Assembly: GCA_026929865.2 (NCBI GenBank)
Contig: CM049402.1
Coordinates: forward strand, 25,861,001 to 25,925,000
From: Hyperoplus lanceolatus
Taxonomy: Eukaryota; Chordata; Actinopteri; Uranoscopiformes; Ammodytidae
Direction: 5' to 3'
DNA: 64,000 nt
Each line of letters opens with the position of its first letter. The first letter of the stretch is position 1. The notes under the pieces are model-generated. The model was not told the DNA's origin. It made no database searches and saw nothing but the letters and a program-made list of their open reading frames with translations. Position numbers and translations under genes: made by a program. Shown here piece after piece: positions 24,426-36,794 of the stretch.

Positions 24426-26790
24426 CAAACAGTCCTGTGTATTACTGTAGATAGGATTATTGGTGTTGTAACTTTGCCTTTTGTGTCTTTATTTACAGAT
24501 TTTGACATTTTTGTATAGAAATTAATATTTAAACAAAATGCCACAACGCAAAAATAATTTGCACAATTTATTTACAGATTTTTGCCTAATGCTTAAACAC
24601 TAAACGTGGTTGCTATGCCCTAAGCATCACAACCTCTGACTTTTGTAACCATGCCCTAAACAAAAGCACCAACCCTACAAACACAATAAGTGCTTTGCAC
24701 TGTGTTTGAAACTCTCCAACACACTTCTTTCAAAACACTACACACAGTTTTTTACATAAGACACATTGGTCAAAAATGAAATCTCCTGCTAAAATGGGCA
24801 AAACACAACTTTTTAAATTACAAACCACAACTAAAATTTGAAAAGAACACAGACTCACACACATGAAAAATTAAAAATAAAGCTAATTGAATACCAATCA
24901 GTGTGAGCCTTAGCACTACAAATAGACCTCAGGTGAGCTGAGCTCCTTTGTGAGACAGTGAGAGTCAGGGGAAGAGAGCAAGAGAGAGTTGCAGGAGGAT
25001 GAGGACAAAGAAGACAACAGACGGAGAACAGGATCTACCACTGCACCCTTTCTCTCTCTTGTTCTCCTTGCTTCTCTCTCACTTCTCTTTCCTCCCTTAC
25101 TTGGTCTACCTGTATTTTCTGTAATAAACTTGAGCACTTAAAGGCCTTTAAACAACAAGTAAGAAATGCTAGAAATCTTTTGTTTCCTTCAAATGACCCT
25201 ATATACATGTAGTTGTAATGTTCAAATAATATCACCTTACATTATGCATTCAAATCCAAAAGAAAATTCTCATTAGCTTGAAAGTTTGCTTCCCTAATTT
25301 GCTTTACTAACCTCAGCTCCTCCATTGTCCCCGTCTGCCTTTCTTTTTCTAATCGCCCAGCTTTTTAGACTCATCTGCAAATGTAATATATATTATTTAA
25401 CTATGTATATATACATTGTGCACAGTGCATCCCTTAAGAGCTTGTACCAGCCTTTTAACCTCTGAGCCCTTAGCCATTTTTGAGATGTTTTGGTTCGCCT
25501 GGATTTATTCTCTTATCAAGATTGCATTCATCACCCCTATACTGCATAGCTGTCAAGCTATCATTTATTTGGGTCACAACCTGGATTATCAGAATATGTG
25601 TGCTGCAGTGATGTCGTTTGAATGTAGGAAATTATCAATTAGTAAAAAAAAGCAAAAAATATCTCACAATTATTTATTGATATGACACAAAAAGGCACGT
25701 TGATTAAGCTTGTTATTGCTTAAAACACTTCTTCTTAGTCTTGGGAGTCAAAAAGTGATGAAAAAAATTATAAAATAAATATAAGTTATACATAACAGAA
25801 ACTATTCATGCTCTTTTAAAAAGTCCATAGGCTTTTTCCCTGCATTTATGCTAATGACCACATGCTTACAGGCGATTAGCATAAATCCCTAACTAAAATA
25901 CGCGATGAAAACGGATTTTATATGGCAATAAAAAACAACATCGTATCTAACAGTATGGATTCATTTTTCAAAGTTCCCGAAAATACACACACACACACAC
26001 ACAATGTAGTCTACTAGAGGAAAAATGGCATGGAGGTTGCGGTTTATAGCCTAGATAAAATAAAATAAAATTACGATAGGGCTCAGGGGGTTTTTAACAC
26101 TGGTGGACACATTTTAGAAACTTACTCTCTCTGTCTCTCTTTCCTTCTTTATTTGCTCTTCCGCTTCACTCGCTGCTAGAATCAACGTAACTTTGCAACC
26201 GTGTACGCTACTACTGCCAACAACTGCCACACTTGGTGTTTGGATATTTTTCTTCTTTGATGTTGGCTACGTGATGATATGCCACGTGCTGCGCAATTTA
26301 CGTGACGCGCTGCCCATTTTCTAAAAGGAGCTACGTACCAAAAAAAATAAAAATGCGGAGGAGAAGGATTTTTATAGCAACACTGGTGCTTTCATTGTTG
26401 CTCTGAAGACACCGTAAGATATGCCGCGAATGAAAAGGCTTTGAAGTATTTCACTATATGGAACTTTATTTCGGTGCGGTATGCATTATTATTCTTGCTC
26501 ATACCGTTTCTGATAAAAGAAAAAAGTTCTAATGCATATTAAATCTGCATTCAAATTCTACCTAACCAGCCCACAACAATAAACTATGATAAGGTTTTAC
26601 CTTCTTTGACACTTTAAAGGGGAACTCCACTTCGCAAAGGCCTAACTAATTTGGTTTACAAATTTTTGGGAGTTTCATTTGTATCCTTTTTGCCAAACCT
26701 TTCCACCCTGAGTGTGACAATTTAATTGGAGTTTCAATTCTCGAAATCACACCAAATGTATTCCTTACAGTGTAGATAAAACTTATTTCA
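24426..26790. other. Non-coding with microsatellite
   Basis: No gene is recognised. A (CA)n tract lies at 25984-26003. At 26618-26650 the sequence AAAGGGGAACTCCACTT resembles the end of a fish MITE, but no partner was found. Frames at 24916-25235 lie in purine-rich, low-complexity sequence. Confidence 0.45.
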
Positions 26791-27789
26791 CTCTACAGGG
26801 TTCCCGCGGATCTCCTTAAAAAGTCTTAAATCCATAAATTAAAAAAGGCCATAATTAGCATTAAAAGTCTTAAATCCATCTTTTTCAAGTCTTAAATTGT
26901 AACACGTCGTGGTCAGTAGGATTTTATGATTGTACTTTGTCTCAAATCTAAAAATAATGGGTAATTTTTTATTTTTTTTAATAAATTGCCGAATTTCAGT
27001 TATGTCGCAAAATCACGGGAGCGGAACCAACAAAACATATGTTTGCGGCCGTAACTCTGAGCAGGTGCACGTCGTTAAGGTAGCAGTAGTAGCATGAGTA
27101 GCAGTCGGCCCGCATCATGGGAAAGTGTAAATTCAACGAGATGTGGCTATCCATGTTTCAAGCTCGGCACGATGGGAATCAAAGCAGTATTGTGCCACAT
27201 GCACAGCGCGAAACACAACGCCTCAACCTCAAGCTGACAACAAACGCCAGGTATTTCCCAGTTCTATTCTGCTCTCGTCTCTACCGTGCCCCCCCCCCCC
27301 CCACACACACACACACCCCACCCTCGTCTCCGATATCAACAGCTGGGACAGCAGCACCAAGTCTCCGGACAACGTTTGGATGCACGCCGACCATGAAAGC
27401 AGAGTTACTATGGTGTCTTAACACCGTTACAAGACACCAATCATTTAAGTCAAATGAGGGAATTGGGCAGGGGCAGATCCACGGGTGGGCCTGGTTGGTA
27501 CAGGCCCACCCAGATTGACAGTGGGCCCACCCAATCAGATTCATGAAAAAAAAAAGTTTAATGGTCTTTTCTCATACGTTTTTTTCTTGAAAACATTTAT
27601 AATTTAAAATATTTACAATAACTACCAAAAAATAATAATATTCAGAAACCCCTCTCGTAGCCTACTCATTAGTTCTGTCCAGTGACGTCTTTACGCAACA
27701 TCATGATCGACGCAGACAGCGGATGGCGGTTTCGTGCACCATCAGATAGCACCCTCAATTAGCAATGGCTAAGCAGCTCATTACTCTGG

Positions 27790-28316
27790 CCGGTGTGAGT
27801 ACCAGATATGTTCGGCTGCCAGATATGTTCGGGTTGCATAATGATGACCCACTTCCTGTACTACGCAAGATCCACTTCTTTCTTACGAATCTATTGCAAA
27901 CTGCAATCTATTATAATATTATCATTCACAATGTAAACATTACAATAAAGATACATGTAGAAAGAAAGTACGTGTAGTTTTCGGAAAAAATAGATAAGCT
28001 ATCGTTCGTAATAGCAAAGGGATTGTGGAAAATGTCATTATTGTCCCCAAGATCACGCGGCGTTACAAGAGATCTCGCGAGAGCGTTCAATACAGCCCGA
28101 ACATGAAACTTTTTTCTCTGTTTTATTTAATAAAAGGCGAATGCCAAACTTGTAAGCTTAATGTTGGTTTTGATACAGTAAATACATTTTCGCTTCAGGA
28201 AAAGGTAGAGAAAACTGTTTTTTTTAAGTTTATTTGAATATAATTTACTGGAAGTTCGTCATCATTGTGCAACCCGAGTTTATCTGGCAGCCGAGCATAT
28301 CTGGTACTCAAACCGG
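27790..28316. mobile_element. MITE with about 70-bp inverted arms
   Basis: The left arm at 27790-27863 (CCGGTGTGAGTACCAGATAT...) is repeated inverted at 28243-28316. The 380-bp middle is AT-rich. It splits the decayed transposase frame, so it inserted later. No clear target duplication is visible; the superfamily is unassigned. Confidence 0.75.
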
Positions 28317-28415
28317 CTTTTCCGAAACCAGTGGACAAACGAAAATAGAAGCAGAGCAGCTCCTGCAGCAGATGCAAACAAAAAAGTTTGTTTTCATGCT
28401 TGTGACTATTTGCAA

Positions 28416-28790
28416 TAGGGCTGCAACTAACGATTATTTTGATAATCGATTAATCTGTCGATTATTTTCTCGATTAATCGATTATTAATCGATTAGTTTT
28501 TTGGTACGTAAAATGTCAGAAAATGGTGAAATATGTTGATACATTTTCCAAAGCCCATGTTGACATCCTCAAATGTATTGTTATGTCCAAAACACACAAA
28601 TATTTCAGTTTACTGTCATAATAGGATTAAAGAAACCAGAAAATATTCACATTTGAGGAGCTGAAATCAGAGAATTTGGACATTTTCTATTAAAAAATTA
28701 CTCAAAACGATTAATCGATTATCAAAATAGTTGGCGATTATTTTAATAATCGATTAATAATCGATTCGTCGATTAATCGTTGCAGCTCTA
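28416..28790. mobile_element. hAT MITE with TAATCGATTA palindromes
   Basis: It begins TAGGGCTGCAACTAACG and ends CGTTGCAGCTCTA, flanked by a perfect 8-bp duplication ATTTGCAA (28408-28415 and 28791-28798). Both ends carry many ATAATCGATTAAT palindromes. The ends match the larger element at 61108-62354. It interrupts the decayed hAT frame. Confidence 0.93.
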
Positions 28791-30233
28791 ATTTGCAAAC
28801 TGTTTGAAAACAGCAATTTTGCCATCAAGGGCCTGCATAGCTCAACACTTTGTGTGACAGACTGCATTTCACTGATTGAAACACTGAAAGCTACATATGC
28901 AACTTTCCGCGAGGACTCGAAGGGTGACTTTGGTGACGTGCTCAAACTGACAGAAGAACTGAAAAGCATGAGATAACTAACTGGGACGTGCTTGCTTCTC
29001 GTGAACGCAAGCTGCCTTCTAAGTTTCACAAGTCTGTTGTCACCACAACGCTGGGAAAAACGTCGGCTGTCAAGAGCAATGATGATTTAAGGGCACTGTG
29101 GAACTGTATTCTTGACAGGCAGATCACCGAGTTAAACTGCCGCTTTATGAACGTATGGATTAATGAGAGCAGTGGCCTCTTTCGCACCTGGATCTGCCAC
29201 TTTTGGCGAAAAAAACATTCTAAATGGTCCATGTGCACTGTATGGCATTGAGATCGCAGATACTGAACATGCTGTGTTCATTGAACACATCACACGGAAA
29301 ATGGATCGGGAAAACTTTCCTACATTAATGGAAGTACTGGACAGCTGCCCTGCTGACATTTTCCCAAACATGAACAGTGTTTTAAGGACCATGAACACTG
29401 CCTTTCACGTCCTGCAGCGTTGAGAGACTTTTCTCCGCAACAAACAGGATCCAAACGCGCTTGAGATCATCCATGCTGACTGGACGCCTCAACAACTTGA
29501 CACTTTTGTCTTTTGAAAGAGAACTCATTGACAGTTCGGATTATGATGACATAATCAACTGTTTCAACTCAAAGCCCAGGAGACTCTGCCTTGTGTAGAC
29601 GCTCCGGTAAGACTGGGTTTTTGTATTCTGGCCCGCCGTGGCATTATTGCTGTTTCTGAAAGTTGTTTTCTGAATATTAATTAATCCGATTGATTCGTTT
29701 GATCCATATTCATGTTCGGGTTGTAGTCACTATATAACGTGAGCTACGCAGTGTTGGATTTGTGTTTTTATTTTGTTATTATCCTACATCTGATCTGAGT
29801 CCGACAGGCTGGTAGGCCTATGTGATATGACATGAGTAAGGCATATTAAAATACTACAGATTTGCAAGTTCTCTCCTCTTCATAATTTTATATAGCTATA
29901 AGTACTACTCAGATTACTCAGATTCTGAAGTGGCCCACTCGTTCGCATGCGGTCCCGATAAAACGGCATACATTACAAAGTTTGGAATAGCCCCTTACAT
30001 TTTCGAGCAGCTTGTTGCCGAGGCCAACAAAGATGCGTTTGTTTTAATGTTCGACGAGAGCCTCAACCGGACAACTAAAACCAAACAGCTGGATCTTAAA
30101 GAAAAACATGTAATACAACAAATTGTGTTAGTGTCAGTAATCAACTGGCAAAGTTTCATGATGATATCTATAAGTTAAAAAAGTCCCTATTCACCTGGGG
30201 TGTCTCGCCTTAAGCTGTAGGAACCATGCTCTA

Positions 30234-32952
30234 CCATTGTCATCATTATGCAAAACTGAAGTGGAAATGTGAAAAAAGTGTTGGTCTCGAGTGGTTCGCA
30301 ATCATGCTGGGTCATATGCCATCATGAGTGAGAAGCTCATCAAATTAGCAGCACAACTTAAGAGTGGAATAGCTTAGGTTTATTGTTGATGAATAATGCT
30401 GTGTGAGAGAGGGATCCACTCCCGCTCAAACATAACATGAGCAGGTAGGCAGTAATTGTAGCTTCATACATTTTTGAGCCACTCCATAATACTAATCAGT
30501 AGGCCCACAGTATTAAAAACCATGTGATACCAGCTAATGCAGTCCGTGAGAGCCCTGGGTAAAGATCTCTCAGCTGCTAATTGAGTAGCTCCAAATGTGT
30601 GTGTGGCAACAGTGGTAGAGGACAAGGATCACTGTGCAAAGCAGCAATCAGAAATACGATTCACAGTAAGAACTGATTTGCCATACCTTAGTGGAGAGCA
30701 CAGCTATGGCCTAAGGCTAGTACTCACTGCATGGCTGTGAATAAGTGCACTGTTAACAAATGAGAAGCTATTTTGCCTGTGTGCGATATAGCCTAATCTT
30801 AGCAGTCAGATTGTGGTTTAAGAGGCATTTTCTAATTGTTCTTATTTGTAATGTTCATTTAAATATTCAAATGGTGAATCAATGCCAGAGCACGTCAGTC
30901 AAAAACTACGCTGAAAGTTGTATCGTCATAATGAATTGTGGGATATCATGCCCTGCACCATAAGGAAAGACACAACATACACAAGCATTCTTGTGAAGCA
31001 CACTATCCAATTATTACAACAGTGGAGGTGAAGTAGATTTTATAAAATGATGCAACAGCTAGCTGACCTTGGCACATTAATAACATTTATTTTTTGACAA
31101 AGTGAGAGACATATCTACAAGTTGCTGCCAGGTGTTGATATCAGGCATGCAAACTCATAAGCCATGAAAAAGGTGAGAAGTCCGAAAACAAACACCGGTA
31201 GGGGGGTCTGGATGTTAATCTGCAGTGACAATCCGCCAACCGCGGCCGTTAACCAGCATGCGCATGAATCAATGCAAATGGCTGTAAAACAACGGTTGGC
31301 AAACTCTGTGAATTTATTTAAAAAGTGATTCACATAAACCGAGTAGGCACTAGGGTTGCCACCTTGGATTTAAGAAAAAAAGGGACACTTGATGTTTGGG
31401 GCGGAGGGATCGGCCATTATTAGGCTACCAGTTCAGACTGACCAGTCTAATGACCTATAATAACCATAAACACCTACAGTGCTTTTTACAGTATGATATA
31501 TAAGGAGACTGAGGTGGGAACCCTGTACCTTGTAGGGGGGTTCGGGGGAATGCTCCCCCGGAAGAAAAAAATGCAACCTTTTAAAGTAAAATTCATCAAT
31601 CTGGTGCACTTTGAGAAGAAAATTGCATGCAACCAGGCCCAAGGGCTCAGGGGGGCCCTAAGCCAGAAATACTGATAGTAACTTTACATGTCAAATTGTC
31701 AAAGAGCTCAGTCACTCATGTCAATAACAGGGTCCAAAAAGGAATCACCTAAAATAAGGAAATAAATCATCATGGGCCCCTCAACTAGTAGGTGAATAAT
31801 AGAAAAGCAAGTGCAAAACTAAAGCATTATTAGCTCTGTCTTAGGGGCTTCATGAGGGGCCTTGAAGGCCCCCTCACACATACAGTAATAAGCTTTCTAT
31901 GTGTAAATTCTATACTGTTCATAAAAAGTAGCTATCCATCTGTTGAATAGGGATAGGGAGGAGTGGGGCAGGGGGGGGGGGGGGCATTCTGGGCCCATTA
32001 TCTCATAATCCGTATATGAACCAAATAGTTTCCACAATCTTTTTTTCTATTTTCGCGGGGAGCATGCACAAGCATTATTTATTAAAAAAAAAAAAAAAGT
32101 GGGGGCCCCACACTTTGTCTTGAAACGGGCCCCGAGATCGTTGAGACCGCCCCTGCCCGCTGCGCTTTCTCTCTGCCCAGCCCCGCTCGCCTCTCCATTG
32201 AGAATGCATTAGTTGGCGCAACATTTTTGAATTATTTACTGCCTCCTTATGGTATAAAAATCAGCTGTTCGCTTTCTTTGCCTTGGTATTGTTGGAACTG
32301 TCTGTCACTGACTGAATGTCTGGCTAATTATCTATAGACTACATGTAGGCCTACTAACGTTAACAGAATGTAACTTTTTTTTTTCCTCTAATTTGTACTC
32401 TTACTTCAGTCATGTATTTTTTGGGCTTTCCAGTCGACTCCGTCGGGACTTCTTTCGGCTATATCAATACATTGTATCAACACAACTGGCGAAAAATTCT
32501 CGCTCGTCTCTGGGCTCGCGCTCGGCCGTTTCAGATGGTAGGCGACTTTCCGCTCGCGCTGTCAGCTGGCTTCGCGTTGGGCTCCCCGTGTGAAGTGACG
32601 GGCGGAGGATCCCACGAGCGCGCGCATGCGTTTGACGAGCAGCACGGAAGCGAAAGTTCAAAGGGAGTGCGCCCGCTTGTTGTGCCGCCTGACAGAACGC
32701 TGCACCTTCTCTCTGCCTGCTCGCTTCTCCATCTCTCTGCCCGCTCGCCTCTCCATTGAATGTATAAGCAGCCGCGACAAGGACTCCCGTGTGCAACGGC
32801 CATGGCCGGCCATCGGACCCCCCCCCACCCCCAAAAATATTTTCTCAACGGATCTCCACGAATCACACAAGTGGCCAATTTTGTTTTCAAAAAGGTGAGT
32901 TTCACCGAAAGGTGACGAGTTTGCATGCCTGTGATATTGTGAACTAAGGCAA
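30234..32952. other. Non-coding with repeat fragments
   Basis: No gene is recognised. At 31349 ACTAGGGTTGCCACCTTGG looks like a hAT-type end without a visible partner. A G-run lies at 31969-31984. CTTTCTCTCTGCCC...CGCCTCTCCATTGA occurs at about 32166-32201 and again at 32708-32759, a direct duplication about 550 bp apart, near several overlapping GC-rich frames that show no family motifs. Confidence 0.45.
31528..31635 (+). repeat. Dispersed GC-palindrome module, copy 3
   Basis: GGTTCGGGGGAATGCTCCCC precedes an A-run and AATTCATCAATCTGGTGC, parallel to the modules at 17345 and 24325. Confidence 0.7.
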
Positions 32953-33566
32953 TGTCACTAGCCCCTTTTACACAGCCAGTGAAAGCCGGGAATATGCCGG
33001 AATTTCGGCATTTTTCAAGCTGCGGCCAACCTAGAAGAGTTTAACAAAAAACAACTTGTTTCCCCAGCAACCCCGAGACCTTGTCTAATAACTGGAATAG
33101 TCATTGCAAACCCACTAGGTTCTTATGTAACTAAAACGTAGTTCAGTACGGGTGCATGCTGACAGTCCGACAGGCCCCCACTCCGACAGCCCCTCTTTCC
33201 TCCATCCCTCCACTCCGACGTACTTCCATTCCTCCAGAATATTTTTTCCTGTAGCCTATTTCCCCAACTATGTAGATAGCCGCCTCGTTTTTTTAAGCGA
33301 CTGGAAAACCGTTTTGCTGAATAAGCGCCCAGCGCAAATAACGGCAGGCGATTGTTTAGGCCTACACTATTTTACAATGACGGTTTTCTGCGCCAATTTC
33401 CCGCCAAACATGAATATTTTCAACAAAATAATATACGAAATACTGTAGAGCAACGAAAATTAAATCACAAGGCGTGAAATGATGGTTCTAGGCCCAGGGA
33501 ACCATCACTGAAATAACGTCGGTAGTAGGCTATGCATCCGTCTGTCTTGTCTTTGTCTTGAGACTG

Positions 33567-33609
<43 letters not shown>
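33567..33609. repeat. (CTAT)n microsatellite
   Basis: About ten tetranucleotide units, directly visible. Confidence 0.95.
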
Positions 33610-33768
33610 ATTATTTGGTCAGAAAAACGCACGGAGACTATTTCATCCCGATGCTTGTGGGACAGTCAGTTTTTTGACAGACGCACTTTGGCATTAATAT
33701 AAACCGTCTGGCTTCGCGCACGGCGACCCTGTCATCACACAGATATAGGCCTAATATATAGGCCTAGG

Positions 33769-33769
<1 letters not shown>

Positions 33770-33813
<44 letters not shown>

Positions 33814-33815
33814 TA
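33770..33815. repeat. (AT)n followed by (AAAT)n
   Basis: Compound microsatellite, directly visible. Confidence 0.9.
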
Positions 33816-33842
33816 GGCCTTAATAAATGATCATGTGACATA

Positions 33843-34075
33843 CAGTATGCAACGAAAGTAAGTACACCCCTCACATTTCCGCAAATATTTTATATCATCT
33901 TTTCATTGGAAAAAAATTAAGAACTTACACTTTGATACAATGTAAAGTACTCAGTTTAGACTATAGACTACTTTACATTGTATCAAAGTGTAAGTTCTTA
34001 ATTTTTTCCCAATGAAAAGATATCATAAAATATTTGCGGAAATGTGAAGGGTGTACTTACTTTAGTGACATACTG
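33843..34075. mobile_element. Foldback Tc1/mariner-type MITE
   Basis: A 233-bp near-perfect palindrome begins CAGTATGCAACGAAAGTAAG and ends in its complement, flanked by TA (33841-33842 and 34076-34077). The arms exceed 100 bp and only about 20 bp separates them, so a strong hairpin is predicted. Confidence 0.9.
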
Positions 34076-34734
34076 TAGCCTATGATCCCGTGGTCCTAGT
34101 TGGCACAGTTAGCCCGAGTCATCATTTGACGGAGACATCATGGCATACTTGCAGTTGGCTAATAGCCGGGGTGGGAAATGCTTAATTCTCAATGATTTCA
34201 GATATGTGCGTAATAAAACACGCAATGAAATAATGTATTGGCGTTGCGCTCGCGCTGGGTGCAACGTAGAGCAAAATCACTAGGCTATATATTGTTTTAT
34301 TTTTTGAGCCCCTGGTTGTTTCTTAGAAAATCAAAGCGAGTCCTGTTTGGTTTTAATCAAATGCAAATAGGCTAGCCTATGAGTTGTATTTTAGGATATA
34401 AATATTTGAAGGGGGGGGGAAAAGCAGTGTCCATTAGGCCTAGGATGAACTGAACAGCGAAACAGACACATTTATGAAGCACCCAAAAGCTACACCTGCA
34501 CCTTGAAATCAGCACCTTTAATTGAACAGCGACACAGAGGCAGAGGCGATATGACCGGCGACACAGAAGGAATCGCTTGTCGGAATGATGGGCCGTTTCT
34601 TATCGACAAAGGAAACTTAAAATGTCGGAGTCGCGACCCCTTTTTAATTAAATAAAGTGCCGCCTTTGCGACAACAAGAAGTCAATTGTCGGAGTGGCAG
34701 CATGTCGGAATGAACGTCCGCCCCCGTTCAGTAC

Positions 34735-36794
34735 GCCAGTAAATAGGAACGACCAAGGATACGACCTAGGAACGGGGGAATAGTCTGCTCCCCCGCTAGA
34801 CTGTCTGCTTCAGCTGACTGAAGGCTCCGGCTCAGCTGTTAGCCACATAGCTACTGTTTTGCTAACACAACTCAAGACTTGCACACTCTACAAATAATTC
34901 TAATCAGCCAATATGTTTAACAAGAACTCCATCTAGCTAACAAATCATTATCCCCCAACATAAATAACACAATTCACGGAGAAAATTACTGCGGCCAAAC
35001 GTACTCACGTCGTCTTGCCTGGATTCCTGTCGGACATTAACCATGACTCCTGTGTTCCCTGCTCTCCTGATACATGCAAAGTCATTGTAACACCTTCTTG
35101 GTTTAGCAGATTTAAATTTCAATGGAAGACAATATTCTGGGCCAGATTGTTAGGTTCGACTACTAGAGCAGGATGGATGATTAATGAGACAACACAGTAT
35201 GTTTAGTTTTATGATGTATTATTGAAAGATTTATCAATAACAGTAGAGATCTTCATTTTTAACATATACCTTTAGACACAATAGAAAAAAAACATAAAAA
35301 CAAATAAATCACATAACCTTGGGCCCAAGTAAAAAGAAAGGATAAAGAAAATGTACCCCGGGGTATTTTAACTCAGACCGTATGGTGTTAATCACACCAA
35401 TAAGTTATGAAAGTTCCGTAAAGAATTCTCGTTGCACGGTATGCAGAAGAGTAGTGGCGTGGGAATCCTACCACTAGTGCAGGGCATTAGATAACTCACA
35501 GTCCAAATAATTTCAACTCAATTCACTCATCACAGTGGATCCTGGTTCAGTAGTAGCTCGCCATCTTTGGACTGGATGTGGAATTCGAACATCAAAAGAA
35601 AACCTGACCTGTAGGCCTATAACACAGCCAGAATAACATTCAAAAACCTGCATTCAAATTGCTTATTCAACAGTCAGAATAATTCAAATCTACATTCAAT
35701 TGTCCTCATAACTGATGTTGCATGTATCACTTTACCAGTGCAAACATTCATTAATTCACAAAAAGAAAATATTGACGAGGCATTTCTCTTACCAAAGGGA
35801 AAAAGAACACACTGGGGCTCTCCCGCAGCATCAAAATGGTGTCCGCGTGGCGGCGCGAAACAACTAAAGAAGGCAAAAGCCTCTATTAAGTACATTTATC
35901 ACACAGTTCACAAAATACATCTCAATGCACTTAAAAATGCACACAACCTCTTCAACATTAATCTAACTGGTATTGCTCTCATAAAATGTGAAAAACTAAT
36001 TAACTACGTCATGTAGAAAACACCATTTTTACAGACTCTCATATAGACAGGCTTAACCAGCGGCCATTGCCGTTAGCATATGTTTAGCTTCACACGTTTA
36101 TGATTCAGACACAGTTAAACTCACCAAAAGAAATAAGGTAACTTCACGTCTATCCAAAAAGAACAGCGTCGCTCTGATAGTTAGTTTGAGGGTATTCTGA
36201 TAAAATTCGGTAAACAGAACAGTTGCTTATTCGGTTCTAGCTCGGAGCATAAACGACAACGTGTGCGTTTCTCTCCGTCTCATCTCTCTTTGTGCGCAAC
36301 TCACGGAACTCTCATGTAAACAACTACTCGCGCTTTACAGAGTTCAGGGTTCATACGTAAGAGTTTCAAAATAAAAGGCACTTATAATAAAATCAAGCTA
36401 ACCTTTTCATAAACTTAAAACAAAAAAAGAGTTCTCTTAGTACAGCATTTTAAATAAGTATAGCTTTCATTAGCCCTACAATAAATGCTTTAGTAGCCCT
36501 TATATTGACAGGGTTACATCATGTTGAAAAAGTATTCCATTGTTTTCTGAATGAGTAGTAGGCCTAGCCCCGTTTGTAGACGTCTATCCATCAAAACTAT
36601 GACGTAGATCCTAAGCAACGGTCAACGCCGCTATTAAGTCTGAGCGTATATCCACACTTTATTTCTGCCTACAGTAACGTGACTTCACACACTGTGTGTT
36701 TGTGTATGTTTATGTCTGATTGGCAGATCTCTGCTCTCACAAAGAGACTCGCTCACAATCAACCTGTCACACACACACAGACACATAGGTGAAG
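34735..36794. other. Interior of the 4.2-kb unit, nothing recognised
   Basis: No gene could be assigned. A minus-strand frame at 34937-35122 and a plus-strand frame at 35738-36016 lack family motifs. A possible TG...CA span from about 35148 was considered but its flanks do not match. Confidence 0.4.

Larger units (their letters stand above)
27765..29520 (+). pseudogene. Decayed hAT-type transposase, second lineage
   Basis: Removing the MITEs at 27790-28316 and 28416-28790 gives a nearly continuous frame: MAKQLITLA..., then SETSGQTKIEAEQLLQQMQT, then CKLFENSNFAIKGLHS. A stop and frame change occur near 28975; reading continues in other frames with KTSAVKSNDDLRALWNCILD (29057-29116), RKMDRENFPTLMEVLDSCPA and, at the end, PQQLDTFVF. 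The layout resembles the C-terminal half of hAT transposases related to ZMYM1/DUF4371 proteins. The N-terminus and the catalytic core were not recognised. At least three frameshifts are present. Confidence 0.6.
27468..29910 (+). mobile_element. Second hAT inserted in hAT copy 2
   Basis: It begins CAGGGGCAGATCCACGG, a hAT-type terminus, followed by GGGCC-rich sequence. The right end was not found, and the host transposase resumes near 29912. Inside is a decayed transposase of a different hAT lineage, interrupted by two MITEs. The boundary on the right is set only by where the host reading resumes. Confidence 0.55.
27117..30178 (+). pseudogene. hAT transposase remnant, copy 2, split
   Basis: The N-terminal part starts at 27117 (MGKCKFNEMWL) and includes MKAELLWCLNTVTRHQSFKS at 27392-27451. 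After the insertion, coding sequence resumes at about 29912: it reads AHSFACGPDKTAYITKFGI, then VLMFDESLNRTTKTKQLDL. This is the hAT core region, where FDESLN contains an Asp of the catalytic centre in related proteins. A shift follows at about 30110, and the C-terminal dimerisation domain is missing. The protein would have moved the surrounding element; it is dead. Confidence 0.82.
26796..30228 (+). mobile_element. hAT element with 5-bp duplication, copy 2
   Basis: Ends CAGGGTTCCCGCGGATC and GCTGTAGGAACCATG match copy 1, and CTCTA flanks both sides (26791-26795 and 30229-30233). It holds two transposase segments separated by a second hAT inserted near 27461, which itself carries two MITEs. 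Three layers of insertion can be read. Confidence 0.82.
33150..34725. mobile_element. Mutator-like element with 9-bp duplication
   Basis: Flanked by a perfect 9-bp repeat GTTCAGTAC (33141-33149 and 34726-34734). The left end GGGTGCATGCTGACAGTCCG and the right end (reverse complement GGGGGCGGACGTTCATTCCG) are imperfect inverted repeats rich in TCCGAC words. A 9-bp duplication is the hallmark of Mutator-like transposition. There is no transposase. It contains a CTAT repeat, an AT repeat and a Tc1/mariner-type MITE. Confidence 0.7.

Noticed and set aside
27117..27518. 133-codon frame as a gene of its own
   Set aside because: It is the N-terminal remnant of the hAT transposase running through a C-run and CA repeat into the next insertion.
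28195..28377. 60-codon minus-strand frame
   Set aside because: It spans the arm of the MITE at 27790-28316 and reflects the inverted copy of its sequence.
32412..32926. Overlapping GC-rich frames of 90-131 codons on both strands
   Set aside because: Several frames are open at once because of GC-rich composition; none shows a family motif.
33567..33609. CRISPR-like regular repeat
   Set aside because: Uninterrupted tetranucleotide units without spacers; a microsatellite in a eukaryotic sequence.
35148..36525. Possible solo LTR (TGTTAGG...CA)
   Set aside because: Neither of the candidate 3' ends gives matching 4-6-bp flanks, and no other LTR signal was convincing.
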